Positions 24,001 to 35,350 of a stretch of 64,000 bases of DNA are shown piece after piece (positions within the stretch are counted from its first letter, which is position 1; each line of letters starts with the position of its first letter). The DNA is from Delphinapterus leucas. Lineage: Eukaryota > Chordata > Mammalia > Artiodactyla > Monodontidae. The DNA lies in contig NW_022098062.1 in NCBI RefSeq assembly GCF_002288925.2, positions 6,808,308 through 6,872,307 of the forward strand, written 5' to 3'. The position numbers were made by a program, and so were the translations under genes. The notes below the pieces were generated by a model, which was given only the letters and a program-made list of their open reading frames with translations, had not been told where the DNA came from and did not search any database.

Positions 24001-24435
24001 AAGTGAGCCGAATCCTTCCCAAAGCGCAATCTACCCTCTAGTCATTTTGACGGTATTTCTAGACAAAGAAGTATCACATGACGTGAGAGAAAAGGGCAGA
24101 AAACTTAAAGAAAACTCCAGTGAGCAGGGCCAGGACCAGATGAAGCAAGAGGTACACTTGGGGGGGAGGATTTAACCAGGCATTTCTCAGAATCATGCAA
24201 GAGCCTGGTGAGTGATGCCTCCTTAAACTCTCCCTGTTCTCCGTGCCTCACCTGCCTCCTCTGGTCCTGGCACTGCTAAGGAGCTTATTATTACTGGCCC
24301 CATCTGTAGGTGGCTGCTCATCATCTCTCTATCGGGGGTGGGTATGGGGAGCCAGCCAGCCTGTGTTCATTTGTAGAAATCGAAATGCAGAGGCAAGAGC
24401 ACCGGGTGCAGCACCGGGTGCAGACCCGGATCCAA
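24000..24435. other. Unique intergenic sequence
   Basis: I see no named repeat or exon. Confidence 0.45.
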
Positions 24436-24439
24436 GTCC

Positions 24440-24560
24440 TGACTCTAGACTTGATCTCAGTCAAGTTGTTGAGTCTTATGAGCTTGGGTGTCCCCATTTA
24501 TGAAATGGTAAAATGATGTGAAAGTCCTGGGGACAGTGCTGTACACATTCCAGGCGTTCC
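24440..24560 (+). repeat. MIR SINE fragment
   Basis: 'cttgatctcagtcaagttgttgagtc' and 'gtccccatttatgaaatggtaaaatgatg' match a degraded MIR. Confidence 0.55.
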
Positions 24561-24844
24561 TGGAATGAATTCCACTCATCCCGCCTTCTCCTTGGCTGGC
24601 ACAGCCTCAGAGAACGGGGACATCAGGATGCACGAGGAGTTTTCTTTTGGAAGCAGTATCAGTAAAAATAACTGCTACCCCATCAGCCTTGCTAGCTCAG
24701 AGCCTGTGGAAGGACGGCGTCCTCTTACTTCCCTGGCTGTTAATGATTTGGGCCTGAATCTCTCACTCTCAAGAACATGTTGCCTGTTTGTTTAAAAAAG
24801 TCTTCCTGGGGAGAGGAAAAAAAAAAGCACATTTCTTGTTTTGT

Positions 24845-25370
24845 TCTTTCACTCTTTGAACAAATATTTATTAGGAGCCTACTATACCAGCATCGTCCTG
24901 GTGCTCTGGATATAGCAACCTGAAAGAGAGTCCAGCCCTCTGCCCTCAGGAAGCTTACATTAAGTAGAAGGGAGCTCTAGGGAGGCTTGGGAGGGGAGCC
25001 AGGAAATAAACAAGCTGTCATATAAACAAAGGAAACAATTTCCTATTTCCTGTAGTGCTGTGGAAACAGTAAAGCAGGGCAGAGGGCCCAGGGGTAGGAG
25101 GCAGCTCCAGATAAGGCAGTTGTAGGGAGGATTTCTTTTCGGAAGAGCTGTTTGAGTTCTTACCTTGGCAGCAAGTGTGTAGTGTGATGGGAGGAAGGTT
25201 TGCGGGGGGGNNNNNNNNNNNNNNNNNNNNNNNNNNNNNNNNNNNNNNNNNNNNNNNNNNNNNNNNNNNNNNNNNNNNNNNNNNNNNNNNNNNNNNNNNN
25301 NNNNNNNNNNGGGGGGGGGCATGTGTGGATGGAGGGGAGACATCAAGTGCAAAGGCCCTGAGGTGGGAAC
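24845..25370 (-). repeat. L2 3' region, antisense, crossing the gap
   Basis: 'gaacaaatatttattaggagcctactat', 'ctctgccctcaggaagcttacat' and, beyond the gap, 'gtgcaaaggccctgaggtggga' follow reversed L2 order. Confidence 0.6.
25211..25310. other. Assembly gap (100 N) inside a poly-G run
   Basis: The 100-N gap has G runs on both sides (25204-25210 and 25311-25319). The true length of the run is unknown. Confidence 1.
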
Positions 25371-25379
25371 TAGCAACCT

Positions 25380-25890
25380 TTAGTTGTGTCATCTGCTTTG
25401 AGTCAGGCGTACATGGTTTGGGCAAAATTTCTGAACAAGAGAGGAACAAATGTGTTTCTAGACCTGATTCTAAGTAGCATATCTGTGTCTGTATCTAGAT
25501 ATAATTCTCCATCCCCCTCTCTGTACCAAGGACACCTTATCTGGGTCACAGTTGAACCCTCCCTTAACTACAGCTGCCCTGTCCCCCTCCCCCACTCCTT
25601 CCTCTATGACCTGGCTATGGCTTCACGACTGATATTTCCTTTCCTTTCTAGAACCACAGACAGCCATCACCGACAGAAGCACCTTACCATTTCCTGCCCA
25701 AGCCGAAGCCCAGCTCACCCTCCTCCATTTTGCCTGCTCCTTTGTGGAGGTAGAAGACTCCCCAACACCTGGGTTCCCTCATGCTGGGAATCGAAGTTAT
25801 GATTAAGAGAGACCTCTTCCCTTAAACATACCCACATCATTCCTTCTCTCAATCAGAAGATGCTGGCACCGCATTTCTGATATCTGATAG
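25380..25890. other. Unique intergenic sequence
   Basis: I see no named repeat or exon. Confidence 0.45.
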
Positions 25891-25894
25891 AGTT

Positions 25895-26215
25895 CACAGA
25901 GTATTATCGGATTTTCATGTTTTCCACAAGGAAACTGAGGCCCCAAGGAGGGGGAAGTAACTTGCTCAAAGTCAGACAGTAAATTAGGGACAGGTCTTAG
26001 GGCTCTTCTCAAAGAACTGGGCAAGCACTTTAAATGGTCAGAGACATTTTCCATGTAATATCTCTATTCTTACAGAGGGAAATATTGAAGCACACAGAGG
26101 GTAAGTGACTTGCCTAGGGTTACACAGGAAGTGTTTGGCAAAGCTGGTGTTGAATTCAGGTCTTCTGACTTGAAATCATTGTTCTTATAATTTCACCATG
26201 CTCTCCAATCTGCCT
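25895..26215 (-). repeat. Two antisense MIR fragments
   Basis: At 25895-26010 the pattern is 'acaaggaaactgaggccccaagg..aagtaacttgctcaaagtcagacag'. At 26065-26215 it is 'gtaagtgacttgcctagggttacacagg'. They are two reversed MIR-type copies side by side. Confidence 0.65.
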
Positions 26216-26234
26216 CACCAAAAAAATCAACAAG

Positions 26235-26260
26235 GAAACATTCCAGAATGTTCCAAAGAA
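26235..26260. promoter_or_regulatory. Heat-shock-element-like palindrome
   Basis: TTC-2-GAA-2-TTC at 26241-26253 is three contiguous HSF units, with a further GAA at 26258. The core AACATTCCAGAATGTT (26237-26252) is palindromic apart from its centre and also contains a TEAD-like ACATTCCA. Function is unproven. Confidence 0.35.
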
Positions 26261-26264
26261 GTAT

Positions 26265-26790
26265 TAGCGGAGAAGAAAATTTACCATTCTTCATGATTAC
26301 TTTTTTCTTTGTTACTGAGGGCACTCAATAGGCAGTAAACTCAAAAAAAGGAAAATTCTCTTTCTGGGAAGATAGGATATTAAGTCTTTGAAAAGAGCTT
26401 CCACACAGTCAAACATTGGTTCAGTTTATTTGAGGGCTTCTTCTTGAAAGGAGCTCCTATAGAATGGGGCTTTAATAAATCAGAAAAATCCATGTCTTGC
26501 AGTAGACTCTGCAGTCAATTTATAGTCTTTCCTGCTTTTCACCAAATTTCTCTTCCTGGTAATATTTTTGGCATTTTAATTTTAGACATGGGTGAGGGAG
26601 TGGGAGAGGCCTTTTTTTTTAAACTGAAGTCTAACATATACATCATTAGAATCATATGTGATCTTAACCTATTTGCTTCTTTCATACAGGTGTAAGAGAT
26701 GGCTTTGAAAAGACAGGACTGGGCAGGGTACAGACCTCCCCTCCAATCTTACTTGTAGGGAATTGTCTTCTGCTTCCCTAAGTGCAGGCA
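26265..26790. other. Unique intergenic sequence
   Basis: AT-rich sequence in which I see no clear repeat or exon. Confidence 0.45.
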
Positions 26791-26794
26791 GAGT

Positions 26795-27050
26795 GGCGTC
26801 CAGGAAAGAAGCAGTTTGGGGAATCCAATAGACCTAGGTTTACATCCCAGCTCTGTCCCTTACAAATTGTGGGATCATGGCCAAATTCCTTAACTTCTTT
26901 GAGGTTACAGAGACCTTAGGTATCCTCATTATATAGATGAGGAAACCGAGACCTGAGTCAAGAAATCTGCCAAATTTTATATCACTATTAAATGACAGAT
27001 CTGGGTTTGAGACCCACATAGTCTGATTCCAAAGCCCAGATGGTGTGGCA
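26795..27050. repeat. Head-to-head pair of MIR fragments
   Basis: A sense MIR (26795-26905: 'ccagctctgtcccttacaaattgtgggatcatgg') is followed by an antisense one (26925-27050: 'tatagatgaggaaaccgagacctgag'). Confidence 0.6.
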
Positions 27051-27154
27051 TGCTGCTTCTCCATAAGACTGTTCTCCAAAGGGCCACATTCATGGATTGT
27101 GCATGTAGGAAACATGACTATCAAGTAACATTCAGTTTTAAACTGGTATGTCAG

Positions 27155-27215
27155 AATGGATATATATGTATGTACACGTATGTACACACACACACAGATA
27201 TAGATAGATAACATA
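27155..27215. repeat. TATG/CA/GATA mixed microsatellite
   Basis: Short alternating tracts: TATATG, GTACAC, (CA)n and (GATA)n. Confidence 0.85.
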
Positions 27216-27639
27216 TCTCCAAATGTATATTATGTGCTTTTAACTGGTCACATTGGGAAAGATGATGTATTTCTTACAACTATATGGCTATTATTGCTGG
27301 GTCATGAGCCATAGGAGAATCTCGGTCTCGCTGCCTTCCAATCTCACTAGTTCTGACCTCAAATTTTCTTCTCCAGCTTCATCACCTTCTTGAGCTTTTT
27401 GGAAAATCAAATCTTCACTCTTATGGGCAAGTTATGCCATAACCGAAGACTCAGAAGATTACTGCTATGAATCCCCATGAGGTGGGTACTCTTGTTCTTC
27501 CAATTTTACAGCTGCGAATAAATGTTATTCCCATTTTACAGCTCAGAAACTGAGAGACTTTGAAGGAAATTTCACAGAATTTCCAAGAATGATTGAATGG
27601 CTCCAATGACATTCTCATGATGGCCCCCGAAGGGGCTCT

Positions 27640-27770
27640 GGTCCCAAGTCCTGGCTCTAACTGACCGCATGGCTTTGGGAACATTGTTCTGCCTCTCTGC
27701 TCTGCGTCCTCTCTTGTAAAATGGTGAGATTGGACTAGGTGATGTTTTAAATCCCTTTCAGGTTTGAGTC
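27640..27770 (+). repeat. MIR SINE
   Basis: 'ctgaccgcatggctttggg', 'ctcttgtaaaatggtgagattggactagg' is a MIR-type relic. A reversed fragment may precede it at 27480-27570. Confidence 0.6.
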
Positions 27771-27939
27771 TATCGGGCATTTTGCAGAGGGCAGCCATTG
27801 TTTGGTTGTCTAAGCCCTAGAATGCTCGTCAAAAAGTTAACTGTCTTGCCTTCTAGTCATGCCTAACGCATATGAATGGACAGGAGGACCTCGTGGATCC
27901 TCATTCGGAAATAAATGCAACAGCTCCACCAGACTACCC

Positions 27940-28167
27940 TTTTCTTCTTCTTTTTCTTTCTTTTTTTTTTTTTTTGCGGTATGCGGGCTTCTCACTGTTG
28001 TGGCCTCTCCCGTTGCAGAGCACAGGCTCCGGACGCACAGCCTCAGCGTCCACGGCCCACGGGCCCAGCTGCTCCGCAGCATGCGGGATCCTCCCGGACC
28101 GGGGCACGAACCCGTGTCCCCTGAATCGGCAGGCGGACTCTCAACCACTGTGCCACCAGGGAAGCCC
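27940..28167 (-). mobile_element. Cetacean CHR-type SINE
   Basis: It has the same architecture as the copy at 13244, with a CT-rich tail. CAGACTACCC is duplicated (27930-27939 and 28168-28177). Confidence 0.96.
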
Positions 28168-28179
28168 CAGACTACCCAT

Positions 28180-28710
28180 TTTTCCTATTAGCCCACTGCC
28201 TCAGTTCCTCCCTTAAACCTAGAGGACACAGAGTGCGAAAGAAAAAGATCAGGATGCACCATTTCCTTACAAGCAGCACCTTCACAGTCCTTTAACTACT
28301 TCCTTCAGGGACCTGGGCTCCCTTCTCTTGCTTCCTGCAGTGTTACACTAGCTGCGTGAATCTTTCCCTGAACTCTCTCACAGCTAAGGATGCCCCTTGG
28401 TAAAGCTCTTCCCCAATGTTTCCTCTTCTGCTTCCCCAATGGTTTATGCTGGAAAATTACTTTTCCCTAATTGTTTGTAGGGAATTGTAAAGAAGGTCAG
28501 ATCATGGGGAAAGCTTGTTGACAGACCTGCACTCTTATTCCCCAGCAAGCGGGTGAGGGTCCCTGAGAAACAGACTCCTCCCTTACTTCTAATGGCCTGG
28601 TGGTTAGACTGGAAAAGCTCTGTGGTTTACAAATCTGCTCAGTCCACCTCCTTCCCTTCTGTTGATGAAAGACCAAATAACTCTGCCACCAGGAATAGAA
28701 ATTAACCCAG
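28180..28710. other. Unique intergenic sequence
   Basis: I see no named repeat or exon. Confidence 0.45.
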
Positions 28711-28714
28711 AGAG

Positions 28715-28910
28715 GAGGAGGCAGTGGTTCCAAACGTGGCTTCTGGAGGCTGGGAGCTGGCTGCCTCCTCTAGTTAGCTGTGTGGCCAAAGGGAGGCTGC
28801 CTCCTCTTTCCAACTTAGTTCCTTTAGCTGTAAAATGGGAATAACAACAGTACCACCTCACGGGATAATCTGAGGGAAAAAGGAGACGGCCTGTGACAGG
28901 GGTCAGCACC
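28715..28910 (+). repeat. MIR SINE
   Basis: 'gttagctgtgtggcc', 'agttcctttagctgtaaaatgggaataacaacagtacc' is a clear MIR core. The 'ctgcctcctct' motif is duplicated in it. Confidence 0.75.
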
Positions 28911-28943
28911 CTTGCTTATTCCCCGTGCTTATTACCTTGCAAA

Positions 28944-29017
28944 CAGTATTTGATACGTGTCACGGCAAAAATAAATGGAAGGCATGACTTAAATTTGTTT
29001 AAGCCTATCAAATACTG
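28944..29017. repeat. Perfect 12-bp inverted repeat
   Basis: CAGTATTTGATA (28944-28955) and its exact reverse complement (29006-29017) are separated by 50 bases. Confidence 0.7.
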
Positions 29018-29019
29018 TA

Positions 29020-29985
29020 ATATTCATTCTACATAAACTGCAGAGGTTATCATCCTGTTGGCAGGGCCCTCTCTGAGAGACTGGGGGAAGGGGCTTAACA
29101 AAATCAGAGGAAATGGAAAGGTCAGATTTGGGCTTCATTGGTTACTCTGTTATCTTTGCTCATAAGCAGGTTTTGTAGGGTGCTTGTCTACTCAAATGCC
29201 TCCCTCACACCATCCGCTTTTATTTTGGAAAAAAAAAAAAAAAGCGCACTACTACAACAGCGCCTGCCCCCAGCCCCTGCACCTGTCCTTTTTGATTCCA
29301 GCCTTGCTTATTAGACTGTAACCGTCTGAGGGCAGAAATATTTTTTCTTTGACTGCATACTTCACCCAGTAAGGGATCACAGATACACTTGGATTTTGAA
29401 CAAAGAAGCAACACAAACACCTCAGGTCTCCGGGGTGGCCTCCTTTCTTCTTAGAGATTTTGCAGAGACTAAATTGTTCAGAAAAGCAAAGCAAGCTGCC
29501 CACATTCGGGGATCTGCCATCCCTGCCAATTCCTGATTAATCAACAAGGAAGAAGGTTCCTTTAAGAAAAAGAAAAGAAATATGGACTGGAAGAGAGAGA
29601 GCTTGCTTATCACTTTCCTCCAGCCCTGCCACCCTCTGTGACGCTTGGTCTCCAGTACAATTATGCTAAATAGACATGGTCTGGGTGAACCAGCTAGCAA
29701 CTGTCCCGGCAGGTGACAGCTGGATAACTTAGCGTCTGACTAATAAATATATGGCCAAGAGAAAAAAATCTGAATACCATGGCACCTCTAGAACAACTCT
29801 TTCCAGATTTCCCACAATGTCCCTTCCTATCCCCAGCCAAATGCAACAGACAACAACCTGCCATTTCACCATTTCTGCAGCCCGAGAGATTACTCACCCC
29901 AGGCTGGTGGACCTGAGCCTCTCTGCAAGACCAAAGTGAACAGCGCAACCGGACTAGGCAGAGGTAGGTGGGTGGGCGTCTGCAG
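29020..29985. other. Unique intergenic sequence
   Basis: It contains a poly-A run near 29229-29243. I see no repeat family or exon. Confidence 0.45.
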
Positions 29986-29989
29986 TTGG

Positions 29990-30300
29990 CACCTGCCTCA
30001 TCCTGGGCTCCTCTGCAGACCCCCTGGTCTTGCGAACGCAATCCTCAAGCTTAATAATAATCACAGCAGGCAGCCCATCATTGCCTCCCTGTCTGGCTCA
30101 GAGGTTTACAACTTAAACTTATGGCAGAGGGAGAAATTGGCTCAATCACTTGGAGTAATGGTACATGGAGAGCCAGTTGGGCATGACTGCTATTTAGCTC
30201 AAGGAAACCGAACTGCTGCGCTTAGCGTATGTACACGCTAATAAACACTAATCAACACGTCATGCTCCGAGGTGAAAATTAACACCTCCCCCTGCACTCC
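29990..30300. promoter_or_regulatory. Candidate distal conserved non-coding element
   Basis: This repeat-free block has several TAAT motifs and preserved CpGs. A 20-bp near-palindrome lies at 30222-30241. It is about 9 kb upstream of the ZBTB16 start. Only the sequence appearance supports it. Confidence 0.3.
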
Positions 30301-30529
30301 CCACTTCGCTCTCCCTTTGCCTTCTTGCCTCATCCTAACCGAATAGATGGGACAAGACTGGGAGAACAGGGCTACAAACAGATGCTCGCAGCTACCGGTA
30401 TGTCAATAATCACAGATCACCCTTCATTCTTTTCAAGAGATTTAAAGTTTATTTCTCACAGACCTTATAGCAAATATTTATAATAAGGCATTTTGTAAGG
30501 GGGATAGTGAAAAGAAAGAGAACCTGACA

Positions 30530-30745
30530 TCATTGCTAATAACAGCTAACATTTTCAGAACTTTTATTGTGGCCAGGCACCCCTTGTGCATCTTCCTAGC
30601 GACTTTAGTGAGGTGGGTACCATTATTGTCCCCAGTTTATAGGTGAGGACATCGTAACTCAGGGAGTTTAAATAACGAACCCCAAATCACCCAGGACCTA
30701 GGAAATGGGAGGTGGTATTTGAAAACAGACCCATGTAAGTAAATC
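30530..30745 (-). repeat. MIR SINE, antisense
   Basis: 'taacagctaacatttt', 'gtaccattattgtccccagtttataggtgaggac' and 'gggaggtggtatttg' follow reversed MIR. Confidence 0.75.
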
Positions 30746-30924
30746 AGAGCCCAAGTTCTCAGCCTTTTTGCTACACTGGGTAGTTATTGGACAAAGGAGA
30801 AAGTGGAGGAAGGCACAATCATTGGCTTAACAGTGTTCTCAGCTAGTCCTAGTTTTATTTCTCAAATGCTTGGATAGGTACACATGATGATGCCTTCCCA
30901 TCTGCCCTTCCCCACCAGCCATGC

Positions 30925-31035
30925 AGCTTTTCCATCACAAATAAGAACTCAACTCTACCACTTGCCGAGTACTGCAGATACAGAGGTAAAGCCCACAATC
31001 ATCTTTCTCCCCAAACTTACAGTCTAGTGGGAAAG
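30925..31035 (-). repeat. L2 3' fragment, antisense
   Basis: 'gagtactgcagatacagaggtaaa' and 'cttacagtctagtggga' match reversed L2. Confidence 0.5.
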
Positions 31036-31327
31036 GTAGCTAAAGAAAACTAGGTTCATAGGAAAAAGGGTGAACAAGAAGCTGTTGGGATCTTTCCTAG
31101 TTTTCCACTCGGCCCTGTCCACACAGGATGCTCCGTTCTCAGTGGACCTACCCTACATGTAACATAATGGTCAAGAGGACCTGGAGTCAGCCCCTTGTCC
31201 CAGACCAGAATCCCAGTTCGGGCGCCGTGGCCCTGCTGCTTCTGACAAATGAAACTAACTGTACTAATTAAGGTAATGCTAGCTACTATAATCAACAAAC
31301 TCTAAAATATGTAATAGCTAAAGACTA

Positions 31328-31497
31328 GGGTTGCCAGATGGAGTAAAAACAAAGACATCAATTTAAATTTGAACTTCAAATAATTTTAGTATAACTATGT
31401 TCTGTGCAATATTTGGGACATACTTATATTAAAATTATTCATTATTTATCTGAACTTCAAATTTAACTGGGTGTCTTGCATTTTATTTGGCAAGCCT
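31328..31497. repeat. Palindromic dispersed repeat
   Basis: An imperfect inverted repeat of about 170 bp. 'gggttgccagat' at the left end faces 'tttggcaagcc' at the right, and the inner arms (TTTGAACTTCAAATAATTTTA versus its reverse) pair over tens of bases. It is an old mammalian repeat that I cannot name with certainty. Confidence 0.6.
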
Positions 31498-31870
31498 ACT
31501 CAAGACATCAAAGGTTTATTTCTTGTTTATATAAAGTCCACAATGGGAGTTCTCAGTAGACAAGTAGCCGCCCTCCAAGTTGTGGTTCAGGGATCCAGGC
31601 TCCTTCCATCTTGGATCCACCATCTTCATCACTCAGCTTTCAAGGTTTCTATAGGCTCGTGGGGTCACGTCACAGAAAGGGCAAGGGCTTGTAGATTTCC
31701 ACATGGGAATGTTTAGGGGGCATTCCCAGTAGTGGCACAATGGACTTCTGATCACAATCCATTCATTGGCCATAACTCAATCACATGGCCCGTACCTAGC
31801 AGCAGGGTACGCTGAAATATGTAATCCAGTGTGTGCTCAGGAAGACATTTGGAGAAGAGCTAGCCGGTCT
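31498..31870. repeat. Probable old dispersed repeat, family not named
   Basis: 'aaaggtttatttcttg', 'gatccaccatctt', 'cattggccataactcaatcacatggcc' and 'aatatgtaatccagtgtgtg' form a pattern I know from many mammalian loci, but I cannot assign the family. Confidence 0.4.
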
Positions 31871-32089
31871 CTGCCATACTGGATAATACTTCCTGTACCG
31901 GTGCCTAATCTCCTGCGCTAGTTCTGGACGCAGTCAGCAGTCCTCCACTCACTGAGGTCCCTAGCAGGAGATCAGATGCTTCCTCTCTCAGCCCTGGACT
32001 GGTTAGGTAACAGCCATTTGGGATTGGGAGTACAGGGCCATTGTGAGAGTAATAGGTAGTATGGATTCATATCAGTTCATTTCAATTCA

Positions 32090-32225
32090 ATGCAATTTAA
32101 TAAATATTTATTAGTGCTCCTAGGATACTGAGAAAAGCTTGGTTCTAGGCCGCTGAGGGAGACATAAATTGAACTAGAACCCTGTCATACCCTCACGGAG
32201 CTGTATACAATTAAATGCAAGAGCT
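32090..32225 (-). repeat. L2 3' end, antisense
   Basis: 'taataaatatttattagtgctcctaggat' and 'cataccctcacggagctgtatac' match the reversed L2 tail. Confidence 0.6.
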
Positions 32226-32364
32226 ATCCTCAACCCTTACTTGTATCCCTTTGATTTTTCAAAGGCAGGTGAAAAACCCATAGGGACAAAGAATTCTGCC
32301 CTAAATGTTAGCGTACAGAATGGTCCCTCCTCTCCCAAATTCCTCAAACCCTTGGTGTCTACGT

Positions 32365-32700
32365 CCATTCATTTATTCATGCATGTATGCATTCATTCAA
32401 TTAGTTCATTCATGAACATGTGTTGAGACCTACTCCGCTTGACAGTGTGCTGGCTCTGAGGACCGGAAGTGGGGATACCAAGTTGAACAAGACTGAGACC
32501 AAGCCTTCCAGAAACTCACAATGGAGGGGGTGGTCACAATGCACATAACTCAGTCACATACAAGGCAGATGGTGGTCAACACTACGATAAATGTTTAAAC
32601 AGTGTGAACGGACTTATGGAGGAGGGAGACATTAATTCTGACTGGAGGGTGGGGTGGAGAAGATTACATCAAAGATCCAACAATGAACTTCCCAAAGAGA
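32365..32700 (-). repeat. L2 3' region, antisense
   Basis: It has (ATTC)n-rich 'cattcatttattcatgc', then 'tgttgagacctactccgcttgacagtgtgctgg', 'gaaactcacaatgg' and 'ggagggagacattaattctg'. This is a long collinear reversed L2 piece. Confidence 0.65.
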
Positions 32701-33940
32701 TGAATGAACCTGCCCTGGTGAGGGAGCCTGAGTCAAAGTGTCTGGCTCAGAGCCCGTAGCCACCCTCACCCACAGGGCATCCCCCAGTCTCCCACCCACT
32801 TAGCCCTAATGGGAAAAAGGCAGTGAGCTTTCCTCAAGGGAGAACTCCAAGGCAGTCTCTCATTTTATCTTAAAAATTCATACAAATTTTGAACTCCACT
32901 CCACAGGATACCAATGTTTGTTTTGCTGTAATAATTTTAACATGATTGGCTTAGATTACCTGTCACTGAGTAAAATCATTTCATCTTGTGGCTTGTGTAC
33001 CCCCGACATACCACTTTTATTTGAAGAGTACCTTCTCCAGAAATTCCACTTCCAAGACCGTGGGACTGGAAGTTCAGTTTTCACTTATTTTATCCCTTCT
33101 CTTTTCTCTTTGTCAGGATAAAGGAAAGATTCTGCTTTAAGGACTCTGAGACTAGCCATATGCTTTGTGAATGTACAACACCATAACCATGGATGAAGCT
33201 TATATTAGATAAACACACTAGTTTTCAGATACTTCTCTCGAGTCAGGTGAGATATATATAGAATGATGCAACTCGGACATGAGTTGTATTTCTGGACGGT
33301 GGTGCTTCTAGGGATACCTTCAAGGAGCGTGACCCTCACCCTGCAGCCCCTTCCAGGTTGTGTACATAACTATGGCTGCTTCCTGTTGTAAAACAGCTGC
33401 CCTGGATTCAAATCTGCGACATTAAACACCTCACAAGTTAAACAGTTGGCTATTTACACAGCATAAGAAAATGTTACATACTTCCCTTCTTTCTGGCCTC
33501 CCCACAAAGAAATACCAAAGTCTTAAAGAAAAACAAAAAAACAAAAAAAAAAACCCGTTTCTGATGAGGACTTGGGGTTTAATTTTTCAGCGTGGCGTCT
33601 GGGGATTTCACTGTGGGACTCCCGTTACTTGCAATGGGAGTCACACTGCTTCATTTCATGCACACAATATGCACCCCTCGACAGCCACAAGATTTGAATT
33701 TTGAAACTGAGGCCGGCTTTCTCAGAAAAAATCAGATTGCAGGAAAACGCCCAAACTACTCGGTGTTGGTCTGGGGCCTGTGTGTTTCTGCTTGTGTATA
33801 TCTGAAAGGGAGAAAATGTCTTTCTCTTGAGCGCAAATGCCCCTTTCACAGACAACAGCACTAAAACATTATGCCCAACAGCTGACAGCCATGGGTGCTG
33901 TGTCTCACCCCAAAGCTTGTTAGGAACCCCATAAAACCTG
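32700..33940. other. Unique intergenic sequence
   Basis: It includes an A-rich tract near 33,530-33,555. No named repeat or exon is seen. Confidence 0.45.
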
Positions 33941-33949
33941 GCACATGGT

Positions 33950-34180
33950 TTGTGACACCAAGTGAAACACTGTGCTTCTCCATAATTACCTGAGCCCTGC
34001 TGCCTGTCATTAAGGGACCTCTCTTATTAAGCATCTCTTTTTTAAATGGCTACCATCATCTGGTCCCAGTGTACATTAAATCCCATTATAATTATAAACA
34101 CGCTTCCCCATAACATCCATTGCAGATTTCATCCACACTGCCTTCCCCCCTCAGGGGATCTTTGCACTAATAACAACTCA
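33950..34180. promoter_or_regulatory. Candidate AT-rich conserved element
   Basis: This repeat-free block is dense in ATTA/TAAT motifs ('cataattacc', 'cattaaggg', 'cttattaagc', 'cccattataattataaac'). It is a weak candidate only. Confidence 0.2.
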
Positions 34181-34640
34181 GATTTGCTATTTGAGTTGAC
34201 AACATTAGGTCCCAACACCATTTGCAAGATGTTGGGGAGAGAAAGAAAGAAGAAAAAGCTTTCTCTTTCTCCATCACAAAGATCTTGGGGTCACAGTGAC
34301 CCAAGGCCTCTGGGGCTAAAAGAAATAACCCGTCATCTTCTCCCTTTGAAATGTCACTCTACCTTACAGAGGAGAAGGGCATACTTAGTACCTGGAAGAG
34401 ATGCCCAGGTGTAAACATCACTAACCAGGTGTCCACGGGGGAAAGGATGGCAATTACTAATCCAAGCAGCCATATTTTTATTTGGTTTTCTGGGCTTCAA
34501 CTAACCAGAACCCACACATCACCTGTTTATTTCCCCTTCTGTTTTTTGGAGGCGGCATGAAAGGAAGTGACATGGAAGAATTAAGTTAAAAAAAAAAAAA
34601 AAAGACAAACCTAAGAAAACTATCAACATATGTACTGAGG
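34180..34640. other. Unique intergenic sequence
   Basis: It contains a poly-A run at about 34,589-34,604. I see nothing else. Confidence 0.45.
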
Positions 34641-34660
34641 GCAAATTTGACTCTGCTTAG

Positions 34661-34798
34661 GTTTTTTTTTTTCTGGCCAAGCCTTGTGGCTTGCAGGATC
34701 TTAGCTCCCTCACCAGAGATCCAGGGATCCAGGGATCGATTCCAGGCCCCCTGCAGTGGAAGCATGGAGTCCTAACCACTGGACTGCCAGGGAATTCC
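34661..34798 (-). mobile_element. Short tRNA-derived SINE
   Basis: Poly-T, then 'cttgtggcttgcaggatcttagctccc', a small internal 'atccaggg' duplication, and an end at 'ccactggactgccagggaattcc'. TGACTCTGCTTAG is duplicated (34648-34660 and 34799-34811). Confidence 0.95.
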
Positions 34799-34811
34799 TG
34801 ACTCTGCTTAG

Positions 34812-35340
34812 TTTTTTACATCATTTGTATCTATCTAGAAGATACCTCAATGATGACCTTACAACATTATAAGATACTTTGACTCCAAAAATGGACACCA
34901 TAGGCTTGCTATGTCTTCTCCCCAAGTCGCCAGTGGGGTAAAGATCTGAGAGTACATGCGACAACCTGGTGCATCTTCTGGTGGCAACCTGGAGTTCTCC
35001 ATTGTGGAGGAGACTACTTTTTTTTTTTCATTCAGGGGCTTCACTGCCTGCATCCCTCCCTCAAAATGCTTCATTCTTTCTCCATCACAAGGTTCTGGAA
35101 AAATGCACAGTAGCTTCTTCTCCCCCATAGGTAGGAGTCCTTGATTTTATTTATCGTGACAGGAAAGTTTACCTTTCAATTTTAAAACTATTTTCCAACT
35201 AAGGAGCTGGAACAAAATGATTTGTAACCTTTTCCTAACCCTCAAGCAGAATACTCAAAACTCAAAACGGCACAATCACCTTCTTCCTGGGGACCTACTT
35301 AATTGGAGTTTTACTGTAATTCAAAACTCCCTCCTCAACT
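34812..35340. other. Unique intergenic sequence
   Basis: I see no repeat family or exon. Confidence 0.45.
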
Positions 35341-35350
35341 TTTGCCTGAG

